Notes under the pieces: generated by a model | What the model saw: the letters and a program-made list of their open reading frames with translations, nothing else | Database searches by the model: none | What the model was told of the DNA's origin: nothing | Source: an uncultured Gammaproteobacteria bacterium | Lineage (GTDB): Bacteria; Pseudomonadota; Gammaproteobacteria; Eutrophobiales; Eutrophobiaceae | Direction of reading: 5' to 3' | Length of the DNA stretch: 64,000 bases | NCBI GenBank assembly: GCA_958295485.1 | Contig: OY282354.1 | Coordinates: forward strand, 930,001 to 994,000 | Program-made: the position numbers and the translations under genes | Shown: positions 26,796-35,746 of the stretch, piece after piece | Layout: the number at the start of each line of letters is the position of its first letter | Numbering within the stretch: position 1 is the first letter of the stretch

Positions 26796-28213
26796 GCACT
26801 GCCATTCCCGGCGTCGCCAAGCGTCGACAAGTACTGCCGTGCCTGCGCGACGGCCTGTTTGACCCTGTCCGGGGCGGTTCCGCCGGTATGATCCCTGGCC
26901 GATACTGAGCCTTGCAGGTCCAGGTAGCCGTAAACGTCCTCTTCGATTTTGTCGCAAAATTTCTGCATCTCGGCGAGTTGCATTTGAGCCAGGTCACGGC
27001 CCTGCGCCATGGCGTGCTGTACGATGCCGCCGACGATGGCATGGGCATCCCGGAATGCCACCCCTTTCAGGACCAGGTAATCCGCCAAGTCGGTAGCGGT
27101 CAAGCAGCCCCCCTCCGCGGCCGCCAGCATGGCCGCGCGGTTTACCCGTATGGAAGGAACCAGGTTGACGCAGGCTTCCAGGCACAGTTTCACCGTGTCC
27201 ACTGCATCGAACAGGCGCTCCTTGTCTTCTTGGTTATCCCGGTTATAAGCCAGCGGTTGGCCTTTCATCACGGTCAGCAGGCCCACCAGGTCACCATAAA
27301 CGCGTCCCGTTTTACCGCGTATCAACTCCGGCACGTCCGGGTTTTTCTTTTGCGGCATGATGGAAGAACCGGTGCAAAAGGCGTCGTCAATATCGATAAA
27401 ACCGAATTGTGGCGACAACCAGAGCACCAGTTCTTCGGAAAACCGGGATAAGTGCATCATGATGAGCGCGGCATCAGCGCAGAATTCAATAATAAAATCC
27501 CGATCACTCACGGCATCCAGCGAATTTTCCGCCACGGTTGAAAATTTCAGCAATTCGGCGGTAAAAGATTGGTCGATGGGAAAGCGCGTGCCGGCCAACG
27601 CCGCCGCCCCCAGCGGCATTACGTTAATACGATCCAGACAGTCCCGGAGCCGTTGTTGGTCGCGCTTCAACATTTCATACCAGGCCATGATATGGTGACC
27701 GAAGGTGACAGGCTGCGCCGCTTGCAAGTGTGTAAAACCCGGCATCAAGGTGTCGGTTTCCCGCTCGGCCAACGCGACCAGTGCCTGCATGTTCTGCAGC
27801 AGCAATGACGATATGTTTTTCACCTCGGCGCGCAGGAACAGGCGCATATCCGTAGCAACCTGGTCGTTGCGTGAACGGCCGGCGTGTATTTTTTTCCCCA
27901 CCTCGCCAAGCCTGTCAACCAGCGCGGTCTCGATGTTCATATGCACGTCTTCCAGTTCCTGTTTCCAGGCGAACTTCCCTGTTTCAATCTCATCCAGGAT
28001 GTCGCTCAGCCCATTGGTGATTTGCTCGCATTCATCGGCAGACAGTACCCCGACGCGTGCCAGCATCGTCACGTGGGCGATTGAGCACTGGATATCATAG
28101 GGGGCCAAACGCCAGTCGAAAGAGACGGATTGTGTAAACCTCTCCACGAAACCGTCCGTGGCTTGGCTAAATCGCCCGGCCCAAGGCTTGGTTGTTTTCA
28201 TCCTGGATGTCAT
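26792..28213 (-). CDS. argH: Argininosuccinate lyase
   Basis: Splits argininosuccinate into arginine and fumarate. The protein has the fumarase/aspartase superfamily signature [20 protein letters not shown], plus [17 protein letters not shown] and [16 protein letters not shown]. About 473 residues from the ATG at 28213; a TTG at 28234 and an ATG at 28200 are also in frame, and none has a strong Shine-Dalgarno. It overlaps asmA by four bases. Confidence 0.96.
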   Translation of the reverse strand: MTSRMKTTKPWAGRFSQATDGFVERFTQSVSFDWRLAPYDIQCSIAHVTMLARVGVLSADECEQITNGLSDILDEIETGKFAWKQELEDVHMNIETALVDRLGEVGKKIHAGRSRNDQVATDMRLFLRAEVKNISSLLLQNMQALVALAERETDTLMPGFTHLQAAQPVTFGHHIMAWYEMLKRDQQRLRDCLDRINVMPLGAAALAGTRFPIDQSFTAELLKFSTVAENSLDAVSDRDFIIEFCADAALIMMHLSRFSEELVLWLSPQFGFIDIDDAFCTGSSIMPQKKNPDVPELIRGKTGRVYGDLVGLLTVMKGQPLAYNRDNQEDKERLFDAVDTVKLCLEACVNLVPSIRVNRAAMLAAAEGGCLTATDLADYLVLKGVAFRDAHAIVGGIVQHAMAQGRDLAQMQLAEMQKFCDKIEEDVYGYLDLQGSVSARDHTGGTAPDRVKQAVAQARQYLSTLGDAGNGSA

Positions 28214-28312
28214 CGCAACGTTGGCGTTATTCAATTAAAGCGCACAGTATAAAGCAGGGAAGGCAAATATCTAAAAACTTCATTTGTGGGCAAGGGGATC
28301 GGGAACGCTTAT

Positions 28313-29323
28313 TCAGCCTGTGATTTCCTTATTTGACCAAGTGTCGTTATCGGCGTTGTAGATGAAACGGGGTTTTAGCTCGCCTGCTTCGACTGCATAG
28401 ATTTCCACCAATCGCCGGCGCTCCCGTTCGGCTAAAAAATCCATGTGCAGAAACAAGTCCAGGTTGTGCAGATATTCGCTTTCAATGACGTTGAACGGCA
28501 GTTTTGACCCGCCTGCGGTCAGGCTTACCAGCCGGTTGAGGGCCGCCCTCGAGTTATTGGCGTGTAAAGAGGTATAAACGCCGCGATGACCGGTATTCAA
28601 GGCCTGGTAGAAAACGTCAGCCGCATCCGGTTCCCTTATCTCCCCAACGATGATTCTGTCCGGTCTTTGCCGCAATGAAGTCGCCAGCAGTTTTGCCAAT
28701 GTAACGGGGTCGGTATCATCACCGTCCCGTTTTTGCGCTTCCATTTGTATGGCATTCGGCGCGTGGATCTTGATTTCTGCAACGTCTTCACAGATCACGA
28801 TCCTGTCACGGGGTGGGATGGCAAACGACAAGGCATTCAAAAGCGTTGTTTTGCCACTGTTGGTTGCGCCTGAAACCAGGAGGTTGTCGCCGCGTTCGAC
28901 GGCATCGAGTAAAAAGAGCTTTATCTCTGAATTGATGGTATTGGTTTGCGCCATGCGTTCGAGATCAAGGCTGTCGCGCCGGTGCAGGCGAATCGACAGG
29001 GTGCAACCGCTGGGCGTTGCCGAAGGCAGGGTGGCGCAGACGCGGCTGCCGTCAGGCAATCGCGCATTAATGATGGGGGTCTTAACCGGGTCGAAGTATT
29101 GTGACAGCGCATTGGCGATTTGCTCTATGAGGGTCGCCACGGCGGCATCGGTTTGAAAAGACAGGTTCGTCCTGTACATGCCTTTGTCCAGGTCATCCGC
29201 CCAGATGTCGTCATAACGGTTGACCATGATATTCGTCACCGTATCGCTGTCGATAAGTGATTGAATCGGGGAGAGGTAGAACCTTACCAGTTCCCAGTCA
29301 TCGGCGGTCAATGCGGTCAGCAT
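28313..29323 (-). CDS. VirB11/TrbB-like secretion ATPase
   Basis: A 336-residue hexameric traffic ATPase of the type II/IV secretion superfamily. An N-terminal domain (SDTVTNIMVNRYDDIWADD) precedes Walker A LVSGATNSGKTTLLNAL, the Asp box VICEDVAEIKI, Walker B DRIIVGEIREPDA and the His box GHRGVYTSLHANNS. In conjugation it energises pilus and substrate transfer at the inner membrane. It is divergent from a VirD4-like gene; no other VirB genes are visible, so the locus looks incomplete or scattered. Confidence 0.87.
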   Translation of the reverse strand: MLTALTADDWELVRFYLSPIQSLIDSDTVTNIMVNRYDDIWADDLDKGMYRTNLSFQTDAAVATLIEQIANALSQYFDPVKTPIINARLPDGSRVCATLPSATPSGCTLSIRLHRRDSLDLERMAQTNTINSEIKLFLLDAVERGDNLLVSGATNSGKTTLLNALSFAIPPRDRIVICEDVAEIKIHAPNAIQMEAQKRDGDDTDPVTLAKLLATSLRQRPDRIIVGEIREPDAADVFYQALNTGHRGVYTSLHANNSRAALNRLVSLTAGGSKLPFNVIESEYLHNLDLFLHMDFLAERERRRLVEIYAVEAGELKPRFIYNADNDTWSNKEITG

Positions 29324-29370
29324 GATTTATCCCTGTCGTTCCTTTTTACTTATTCCCGGTTATTCCGATA

Positions 29371-29407
29371 GTTCCCGCTAACAGTGGGTTTGGTGGCTGT
29401 TTTTTCG
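29371..29407. repeat. Dispersed palindromic element, half copy
   Basis: GTTCCCGCTA followed by GTGGGTTTGG and GGCTGTTTT matches, in inverted orientation, the right arm and flank of the palindrome at 51742-51806. Only one arm is clear here. It lies in the divergent gap between the VirB11-like and VirD4-like genes. Confidence 0.55.
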
Positions 29408-29443
29408 ACGAACAGCGGGGACTCCTGTAGTTATTCTAATACA

Positions 29444-29474
29444 TTGATCGCCCCAATGGAAATTCTGGTATAAT
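29444..29474 (+). promoter_or_regulatory. Candidate promoter of the VirD4-like gene
   Basis: TTGATC (29444-29449) and TATAAT (29469-29474) are separated by 19 bp, slightly longer than ideal. The ATG at 29517 follows with GGAG 8 nt before it. Confidence 0.45.
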
Positions 29475-29516
29475 CCGGGGCTGAACATACGGAGTCACAG
29501 ACATGGAGATGCCCTC

Positions 29517-31223
29517 ATGGATGATATTTTAGCCCGATTGGTAAGTTGGAGCGACCCTTGGTTATGGGTGTGTCTCGCAACGGTTTTGTATGCGTTCACC
29601 CTGGTCGGGTTCCTGCCGCTTGCATCAGAGAGAGAATTGACGACATCAGAGCACGTCTTGCTGCATTCAAGACGGGTACTGCTGATTGCATTCCTGCTAC
29701 TGGCCTTGGGGTTCCCCTGCATTCTTTGGTCCTTGGCTGTAAACGTCTCAGGCAATATCACGGTTGCAAACAACGTCATCAATATCGTTGTGATCGCCCA
29801 GGCCTGGAGAATGTGGGGCCTGTTGCTCGGCGCATTGCTTGCCGGATTTATCACAAAGATCATTTTTTTAAGATATTTGTACCCCTGGTTTTCGTCCTGG
29901 TACATATTCAGGCGGGTATCGCAAAGAGGCAATTCCATTTCGGATATACGTTCGGAATCGGACCGGTTCGACGAGAAAAATTTCCAACCCGGCAAATACT
30001 ATAAAGCAGGGAAGATGCTCATCGGATTGCAAGAGGACAACTCGCCCCTGTACGTCGATATCGAAGACTGGAAGGCCTGGAACCAGAGAGTGGTAGGCCC
30101 CACCCAGACGGGCAAGGGCATCTTGTTCGGCCTGCAACTGGATCAATCGATCCGCCAGGGCTTTTGCACGGTTTTTTTCGACGTCAAGCCGGACAGACAT
30201 GCCTTGGGCATCATGAGAAAGGCCTGCGAAGACAGCGGCCGGCGGTTGGTAACGGTAGATTTTAACGGTGGGCTACAGGGCAAGTGGTCGCCCTTCAGGA
30301 CCGGCACGGACCGGGAAATAAGAACCCGGTTGATGCAGGCTTATGACCTCGCTGAAAGAGGCGATACGGCGGATTATTACAAGATCGGCGAGCGCGAATT
30401 CCTGGAGTCTGTTTTCAACCAGTGGAGCAAGGAGCTGATCGACCTGCCGAGGATGTTCAGGAATGCAAAAGCGCCGCCGCCGACGGTCAGTAACCTGACA
30501 AAAGAAATGCTGGCTTTGTCCGCGCTTAAACCGGGGCGAAACAAAGGAGTCGATATAGAGCGCGTGTTACGTGAAAACGCGGTGCTCTACGTGCGCTCTT
30601 CCGCGTCGGACCCGGTTGTCAAACGGGCTACCCGAATAATGCTGTTGTGCCTGTTGCAGGCGGCGATGCGGCTGTATGGCAGGCGCGAACGTACCAGCCA
30701 CCTGTTCATGGGCATAGATGAAGTGAAGTTTCTCGCCGCCGACGTCCTGGGAGACATGCTGGCGACGATCACCGGGTTTGATTGCCACGTCGCCATCGCT
30801 TATCAAAGTCTGGGTGATTTAAGGTCAGTGAACAGGAAGCTGGTGAATGTAGAGGCCCTGGAGTCCAGCGTTGAAAACAACTGCAAGATGTCCTTGTACT
30901 ACCAGCCCAGTGACTTTGAGACGGCTGAATATGCGGCGCAGCAAAGCGGCACAAGGCAAGCCAGCCGCTATCGCATGAACATCAATATCAATAAAGCTGG
31001 TGGCGAGGTCTACGATGAAAGAAACATGATCACCCAGGAAGACGCGTACTATATTCATCCCAATACCCTGATGATGCTGCCGGCAAGAGTAGCCATGCTG
31101 AAAATGCCGGGCAAGCTGGCGGAAATAGTCTATACCTCCTGGGTAAGCGTTGATCCCGACTATATCGATGACAGTCAATGGTATGGCAATAAGCGAAACA
31201 CCCCGCCCTCCCCACCATCATAA
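29517..31223 (+). CDS. VirD4/TraD-like coupling protein
   Basis: A 568-residue membrane ATPase that would bring DNA or protein substrates to a type IV secretion channel. Helices lie near 15-35, 55-80 and 95-120. The motor has a P-loop-like RVVGPTQTGKGILFGLQ, ASDPVVKRATRIMLLCLLQ and a Walker B-like SHLFMGIDEVKFLAADVL, followed by CHVAIAYQSLGDL. It is divergent from the VirB11-like ATPase and convergent with trbM. Its 3' end is duplicated downstream. No relaxase is found in the window, so mobilisation activity is doubtful. Confidence 0.8.
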   Translation: MDDILARLVSWSDPWLWVCLATVLYAFTLVGFLPLASERELTTSEHVLLHSRRVLLIAFLLLALGFPCILWSLAVNVSGNITVANNVINIVVIAQAWRMWGLLLGALLAGFITKIIFLRYLYPWFSSWYIFRRVSQRGNSISDIRSESDRFDEKNFQPGKYYKAGKMLIGLQEDNSPLYVDIEDWKAWNQRVVGPTQTGKGILFGLQLDQSIRQGFCTVFFDVKPDRHALGIMRKACEDSGRRLVTVDFNGGLQGKWSPFRTGTDREIRTRLMQAYDLAERGDTADYYKIGEREFLESVFNQWSKELIDLPRMFRNAKAPPPTVSNLTKEMLALSALKPGRNKGVDIERVLRENAVLYVRSSASDPVVKRATRIMLLCLLQAAMRLYGRRERTSHLFMGIDEVKFLAADVLGDMLATITGFDCHVAIAYQSLGDLRSVNRKLVNVEALESSVENNCKMSLYYQPSDFETAEYAAQQSGTRQASRYRMNININKAGGEVYDERNMITQEDAYYIHPNTLMMLPARVAMLKMPGKLAEIVYTSWVSVDPDYIDDSQWYGNKRNTPPSPPS

Positions 31224-31438
31224 ATCAAAGACCTGACCCCTTTCATGTGTGCTTTCATCCCAATACCCTGATGATGCTGCCGGCCAGGGTAGCCATGCTG
31301 AAAATGCCGGGCAAGCTGGCGGAAATAGTCTATATCTCCTGGGTGAGCGTTGACCCCGACTATATCGATGACAGTCAATAGTATGGCAATAAGCGAAACA
31401 CCCGGCCCTCCCCACCATCATAAATCAAAGACCTGCCC
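31054..31438 (+). repeat. 200-bp-period tandem duplication of the VirD4-like gene's 3' end
   Basis: Bases 31054-31240 recur at 31254-31438 with a constant offset of 200 and only a few substitutions. The first copy encodes the last 57 or so codons of the VirD4-like protein; the second lies outside the gene and includes a mutated TAG in place of one TGG codon. Both end with AAATCAAAGACCTG(A/C)CCCC. Confidence 0.92.
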
Positions 31439-31480
31439 CCATTCTGCGCAAAGGTTCGGGGCAATGACGACGATGGACGA

Positions 31481-32035
31481 TCACTCCCCCCATTTCAGGT
31501 AACAGGGTTTTTGCAACGCCGGGGTTGTCCCCATGCCAAATCCGTATGCCGGCGCCGGCGCATCAGGGTCGGCACAGACTTTTTTGTATTTGGGCAGGTT
31601 GAATCCGCTTGTCAAGGGATGATTGAAGTAGGCGATACAGTAAGAAGGAGTCGCGTTCAGGAAATGATCGACGTCGGGAACTTCATCCTCATCATACCTG
31701 ACCCAGCGTGACATTGCGTTCAAGGTCGTCGTCAAATTTTTAATTTCACACCTGCCGGCCCCGCTCGCTATCGCCCTGGCAAGTCCGGGACTACCCGTCG
31801 GGCACTTGTTCAAGAACTTCAGCCTGGCTGCGAAGGTAGCGGGCCAGGTGGTTTTTTTGATGGCAAAATAATAAGACAGCGCCGCGCTGCACGCCCCTGG
31901 CCGCACGCCTGATGACAAGCAGAGCAGGGCTTCACAAGACAGGCGCGTTACGCCGGTTAATAAACCCCCGCTATAAGCGGCCTGCGCCGACGCCAGGGTT
32001 ATGAATAAGAGGGCAATGTAGAGTATCCGTTGCAT
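31481..32035 (-). CDS. TrbM-like conjugal transfer protein
   Basis: A 184-residue exported protein with a signal peptide (ILYIALLFITLASAQAAYS) and a cysteine-rich TrbM-type core: LSCEALLCLSSGVRPGACSAALSYYFAI. Eight or so cysteines in the mature part suggest disulfides in the periplasm. TrbM is an accessory conjugation protein of IncP-type systems. The nearby VirD4- and VirB11-like genes support a shared origin. Confidence 0.75.
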   Translation of the reverse strand: MQRILYIALLFITLASAQAAYSGGLLTGVTRLSCEALLCLSSGVRPGACSAALSYYFAIKKTTWPATFAARLKFLNKCPTGSPGLARAIASGAGRCEIKNLTTTLNAMSRWVRYDEDEVPDVDHFLNATPSYCIAYFNHPLTSGFNLPKYKKVCADPDAPAPAYGFGMGTTPALQKPCYLKWGE

Positions 32036-32103
32036 TTATCTAATCTCCTTATCATGTATAGGGCAGGGTCAACCGGGAATGGTTCGTCCCTCGCTGGCCC
32101 CAT

Positions 32104-32134
32104 AAAAAAAGGCGATCGCGAGATCGCCTTTTCG
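32104..32134 (-). terminator. Rho-independent terminator
   Basis: On the minus strand AAGGCGATC-TCGC-GATCGCCTT forms a strong hairpin followed by a run of seven T. It lies directly after the stop of the 32139-32510 gene and before trbM, separating the two. Confidence 0.85.
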
Positions 32135-32138
32135 CCGG

Positions 32139-32510
32139 TCAGCGCCAACCTGATGCAAGTGCGATATAGCTGTCATTTTGCTGTTGGTCGCCGGAATCAT
32201 GGCATACCGGTTTCAAGAATGCCTGGCAGACTGCTATTGTTTCATAACTGACATAATTTCTGACCGCCTCATGGTGGTCGATTATGATAGTCGTGTAGTA
32301 GTCGGTTTCGGCGTCTTCGATACAAACTTCAGCGACATAGAAGGGCGCGCCAAATCCAATGACCTCAAAGGTCTGGGCACAGCGCTTGTCGGTGAGCTGG
32401 TCACCTCCTTTCACTTCGCCGTCCCTGACTATGGTGTACCAGTCGTTTCCACTTTTCTCTGCTATAACCACAGAGTCAGTACCAGCATTGAGTTGATAAT
32501 CAAGGTTCAT
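32139..32510 (-). CDS. Hypothetical protein, 123 residues
   Basis: I do not recognise the family. It has a well-placed GGAGG 8 nt before ATG, a compact soluble sequence rich in acidic and aromatic residues (GNDWYTIVRDGEVKGGDQL, VCIEDAETDYYTTIII) and several cysteines, without signal peptide or membrane helix. A strong terminator follows immediately, supporting a real single-gene transcript. The overlapping plus-strand frame is a shadow. Confidence 0.6.
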   Translation of the reverse strand: MNLDYQLNAGTDSVVIAEKSGNDWYTIVRDGEVKGGDQLTDKRCAQTFEVIGFGAPFYVAEVCIEDAETDYYTTIIIDHHEAVRNYVSYETIAVCQAFLKPVCHDSGDQQQNDSYIALASGWR

Positions 32511-32557
32511 AATTGCTACCTCCAGGGTTTATCCAGGGATAGGCAATCCGTAATTAT

Positions 32558-32588
32558 CCGGGCAGCCCGGATTAATCCGGGTTGCCCG
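32558..32588. other. Near-perfect inverted repeat in a divergent gap
   Basis: CGGGCAGCCCGGA and TCCGGGTTGCCCG pair with one mismatch around TTAA. It lies between two divergently starting genes and has no T run, so it may be an operator-like palindrome or a REP-type repeat rather than a terminator. Confidence 0.55.
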
Positions 32589-32609
32589 TTTACTCAACAT
32601 CAAGTATAG

Positions 32610-34151
32610 ATGATACTTACCGATATGACCAGAAAAATTAATGCCCCTGTAATAAAAGATATGAAACAGGCAAAACTGCAATACTCCCGCAAACTCCCGA
32701 CCATCGCCCAGTTCGATGCGCTGGAACACTGGTTGATCGTGCTCAGGGATACAGACGCAAAACAGGAATGGCCGATATTTCCTTATAGCGCCGCCTTGCA
32801 AAAACGCTATAACCGCTTGCAACAGGACAGAGACGGCGGCCCTTCTGTACTGATAACGGATTTGCCCAACGACAAGGCCTGCCGCGTGGCGCTGGCGACG
32901 CTGAAGCCGGAACAGCCGGCGTTCTCCATCCTCACCCTGTCACGCAAACTAATTAATGGACATCGTGATTTTCATCCAACCGAATTAGGTATTGCTATCG
33001 TCGGATTTTCTCCGAAACAGTCCGAGCGGGTCGCCGAGGCGGTATTGGCGGCTGCGCTTGCCGCCGCTGCGGATATGCCTGATTATCGCAGCAAGCCTGA
33101 AAAACGGGGCAGGCTGGAGCTCGTCAAACTTCACGGCGTAGCGACAAAGCATGGATTCAGGCGCACTTTTGCGGAGGATGCGGGCAATGCCCTGGCGCGT
33201 TATCTTACCGCCTTGCCCCATAATGAATTGACCCCCGCCTTGTATCGTGAACGTATCACCCGGTTAGCCGGTGAATACGGCTGGGAAAGTCAATTCCTGG
33301 GCATCAAGCAACTGGAGGAGAAGAAGGCCGGCGCGTTTTTGGCCGTCGCCCAGGGAAGCCCGCATAAAGACGGGGGGATTTTACATTTGCGCTATCAACC
33401 TGCCGGCGGAGCATCCACTGGCGGGCTGGCCTTGGTCGGCAAGGGGATTTGTTTTGATACGGGGGGCGTTAATTTAAAACCACATAATGGCATGGTCGGA
33501 ATGCACGAGGACATGGGGGGGAGCGCAGTCGCATTGGGTACGCTACTGGCCTTGACCCGGCTCAAGGTCCGCTTCCCTGTTGATTGCTGGCTGGCGATAT
33601 GCACCAACCACATCGGCCCGGACGCCTATAATCCCGGCGATATTATTACCGCTGTCGATGGCGCCACCATTGAAGTCGTCCATACCGATGCAGAGGGCAG
33701 GATGGTATTGGCGGATACCCTTGTGCTGGCGTCCCGCGCCGAACCCGGGCTGATTATCGACTATGCCACCCTGACAGGGGCCTGCGTATATGCCCTCGGC
33801 AAGGCGTACAGCGGGGTATTCACCAATCGCGCCGATCTTTTGCCTGACCTTATCAAGGCCGGCGTTGACAGTGGCGAACGGGTCTGGCCGTTTCCCATGG
33901 ACGACGACTACGATGAGGCCCTGGAAAGCAAGTTCGCCGACATCAAGCAATGCAGCGCCGACCCCGGCGCAGACCACATCCTTGGGGCGCGGTTCCTCAA
34001 GCGGTTCGTCAAGAACGACTGCCCGTGGATACACATGGACCTCTCCGGCGACAACCACAAAGGCGGCCTGGCCCATATCCCCACCGATACCACGGGCTTC
34101 GGCGTAAGATTTACTCTCAACCTGCTGCTGGATAAAAAAATAATAAAATAG
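32610..34151 (+). CDS. Leucyl aminopeptidase family (M17) peptidase
   Basis: A 513-residue M17 metallopeptidase, cleaving N-terminal residues of peptides in the cytoplasm. The catalytic domain shows LVGKGICFDTGGVNLKP (metal-binding Lys and Asp), MHEDMGGSAVALG, and HTDAEGRMVLADTL, where the family usually has NTDAEGR, then DYATLTGA. Metal ligands are conserved. It resembles the shorter-N-domain, PepB-like proteobacterial group more than PepA. The start is uncertain: ATG at 32610 and 32628 are possible and neither has a clear Shine-Dalgarno. Confidence 0.88.
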   Translation: MILTDMTRKINAPVIKDMKQAKLQYSRKLPTIAQFDALEHWLIVLRDTDAKQEWPIFPYSAALQKRYNRLQQDRDGGPSVLITDLPNDKACRVALATLKPEQPAFSILTLSRKLINGHRDFHPTELGIAIVGFSPKQSERVAEAVLAAALAAAADMPDYRSKPEKRGRLELVKLHGVATKHGFRRTFAEDAGNALARYLTALPHNELTPALYRERITRLAGEYGWESQFLGIKQLEEKKAGAFLAVAQGSPHKDGGILHLRYQPAGGASTGGLALVGKGICFDTGGVNLKPHNGMVGMHEDMGGSAVALGTLLALTRLKVRFPVDCWLAICTNHIGPDAYNPGDIITAVDGATIEVVHTDAEGRMVLADTLVLASRAEPGLIIDYATLTGACVYALGKAYSGVFTNRADLLPDLIKAGVDSGERVWPFPMDDDYDEALESKFADIKQCSADPGADHILGARFLKRFVKNDCPWIHMDLSGDNHKGGLAHIPTDTTGFGVRFTLNLLLDKKIIK

Positions 34152-34334
34152 CGGGCGCAAGGGTGACCGGCTGCCCACAAACGACGTGGTTGACGCCATG
34201 ACTCTCCTTGAGCTCCTGGTTCGATTCGGCGAGTGGTGGGATGGAGACCAACTTTGCCTCGCGCATGAAGAAGGTGAACGCCAGGAGCCGAGCATCATCT
34301 GCTCGATGGGCCTGATTGGACACTGACATCATGC

Positions 34335-34361
34335 TTGATTCTGTCGCCTTACTGGTATAAT
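34335..34361 (+). promoter_or_regulatory. Candidate promoter of the AbrB-type antitoxin
   Basis: TTGATT (34335-34340) and TATAAT (34356-34361) are 15 bp apart, followed by AGGAG at 34371 and the ATG at 34383. Upstream, 34198-34326 holds a 42-codon open frame (MTLLELLVRFGEWW) of unknown significance. Confidence 0.5.
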
Positions 34362-34382
34362 ACTTTTGTAAGGAGAACTATC

Positions 34383-34604
34383 ATGGTGATCAAGATTACA
34401 TCAAAGCGACAAGTCACTTTCCCAGCCAACGTGTCGGACGCGCCAGGCGTGGGTCCCGGCGATCAAATCGAGCTGGAAGAAGGGCCAAATGGCTTTATTC
34501 TGCGACCCAGACGCATCGATTACTTTCGTCTCGGGACATTGCACGGTAAGATCCGGCGAGGACGCGGAACGTTCGATCTCCAAGCTTTCCGGGAGCAGAG
34601 GTAG
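34383..34604 (+). CDS. AbrB/MazE-type antitoxin
   Basis: A 73-residue swapped-hairpin DNA-binding protein: MVIKITSKRQVTFPANVSDAPGVGPGDQIELEEGPNGFILRPR. The start is set by AGGAG 7 nt upstream; the longer frame upstream overlaps the promoter. Such antitoxins usually precede a PIN toxin, but the next genes are remnants of other families, so the toxin partner is missing or replaced. Confidence 0.8.
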   Translation: MVIKITSKRQVTFPANVSDAPGVGPGDQIELEEGPNGFILRPRRIDYFRLGTLHGKIRRGRGTFDLQAFREQR

Positions 34605-34606
34605 GC

Positions 34607-34768
34607 CCCAGCGCTTCGGGAAGGAGCGTGTTCCACATGCGGGAGTTCTACCTGCTCTACCGAGATCTGCCAAAAGTGCAACCGCCAGTTGCACAAATCG
34701 GTTGGACCCACAACTTATCCCGCCGTATTGATTACGGCATACAAGCCGGACCCGAAACGTTGGGATGA
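34607..34768 (+). pseudogene. DUF1016 (YhcG-type nuclease) fragment
   Basis: In frame with an ATG at 34637 the sequence SVFHMREFYLLYRDLPKVQP and then VAQIGWTHNL matches the conserved block of DUF1016 PD-(D/E)XK nucleases (GxSxRNVxxMRxFY...SWTHNL). Only about 35 codons match before the reading changes phase and ends at 34768. The nuclease domain is absent. Confidence 0.55.
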
Positions 34769-34790
34769 AGCATTCCTGGAGAGGCGATGA
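34713..34790 (+). pseudogene. C-terminal fragment of a DUF4258-like toxin
   Basis: A second frame starting where the DUF1016 match ends encodes TYPAVLITAYKPDPKRWDEAF-LERR and a stop. The ITAYKPDPxxWD ending is typical of DUF4258/MqsR-like small proteins. The stop overlaps the next start as ATGA, preserving the old operon junction although the 5' part is gone. Confidence 0.5.
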
Positions 34791-35014
34791 TGGTGAAACA
34801 GAAAACCAAGTACGTGCATGAGGGGCATTATGTGGCTGAAGTTGACATTCAACTCGTAGAGGGCGCCGGCGGTTGGGCTCCTTACTTGAGTGTTGAGGAT
34901 GCTTATAAGTTGGATGATGTGCGTGAAGCGCTTCGCCGGGGTGATTTGGAGTCCGCCTCGCAGTATGGTCGAATCTACGAACTTCGTCCGGTGATGCTCA
35001 ACAAGATCGCATGA
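34787..35014 (+). CDS. Small conserved hypothetical protein, possible antitoxin
   Basis: A 75-residue acidic protein: YVHEGHYVAEVDIQLVEG then WAPYLSVEDAYKLDDVREAL and RRGDLESASQYGRIYELRPV. It resembles a common family of short proteins encoded immediately after DUF4258-type genes, likely their antitoxin. Two ATGs (34787, 34790) are possible and AGGCG lies close. Its toxin partner upstream is truncated. Confidence 0.6.
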   Translation: MMVKQKTKYVHEGHYVAEVDIQLVEGAGGWAPYLSVEDAYKLDDVREALRRGDLESASQYGRIYELRPVMLNKIA

Positions 35015-35071
35015 CAAGACGGTAAAGTAAAGTTTACTTCAGCAATATGGATTTAAACGATTGAAAGTCGG

Positions 35072-35746
35072 ATGCTATGGATGGCTCTTGAGAATCGAAT
35101 CCTCCTGAGGCCTGATGCCCCCGGTTATCCGGCGGCGTTGCGGCGTTGTTCCGATAAAGGGCAGTCGCCTGCCGTCACGGTGCAGGGCAACCTCGACGCG
35201 CTTGCCAGACCGCTGCTCGGCTTCTTCTGCTCGGTGCGCTGTCCTGGCGATATTATCCTCAAGACCTACGACCTCACGCGGGCGCTTCGTAGCGCGAACG
35301 TGGCGATAATCGGCGGGTTTCAGTCCTCCATGGAGAAAGATTGCCTGCCCCTGCTGCTGCGGGGCACGACACCCGCAGTCGTCTGTCCGGCGCGGGGACT
35401 TGGCCGTATGCGCGTGCCTGCTGAATGGAAGAAACCACTGGCCGACGGACAACTCCTGCTCCTTTCCTTCTTCGACGACAGCATTCGCCGCGCCACAGCA
35501 AGCATCGTTGCCCGCCGCAATGCTTATGTCGCTGCCCTTGCCGACCGCATCCTCATCGCTCACGCCGAAAAGGGGGGAAAGATCGAGGAATTATGCAAGA
35601 ACGCGCTCGCCGGAGGAAAACCGGTATATACCCTGGATTCTCTGGACAACGCCCACCTCATAAAACTCGGCGCGGCGCCAGTCCACGCCGCCGACCCCGA
35701 ACCCCTGATAGCACGAGAATTTTACTCTGACCTGACGGCTATTTAG
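35072..35746 (+). CDS. DprA-like Rossmann-fold protein
   Basis: A 224-residue protein related to DprA/SMF and the SLOG superfamily: NRILLRPDAPGYPAALRR, LLGFFCSVRCPGDIILKTYDL, NVAIIGGFQSSMEKDCLPLL and RNAYVAALADRILIAHAEKGGKIEELCKNAL. The last blocks match DprA's nucleotide- or ssDNA-binding Rossmann elements, but the SAM and winged-helix domains are absent. Short DprA-like proteins often sit near defence genes, here 173 bp before the DUF6602 operon. DNA binding or nucleotide sensing is plausible but unproven. Confidence 0.72.
   Translation: MLWMALENRILLRPDAPGYPAALRRCSDKGQSPAVTVQGNLDALARPLLGFFCSVRCPGDIILKTYDLTRALRSANVAIIGGFQSSMEKDCLPLLLRGTTPAVVCPARGLGRMRVPAEWKKPLADGQLLLLSFFDDSIRRATASIVARRNAYVAALADRILIAHAEKGGKIEELCKNALAGGKPVYTLDSLDNAHLIKLGAAPVHAADPEPLIAREFYSDLTAI

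Noticed and set aside
26796-26957. Longer N-terminus for AsmA
   Set aside because: Arginine-rich and inside argH; the ATGA overlap at 26792-26795 and the signal anchor fix the start.
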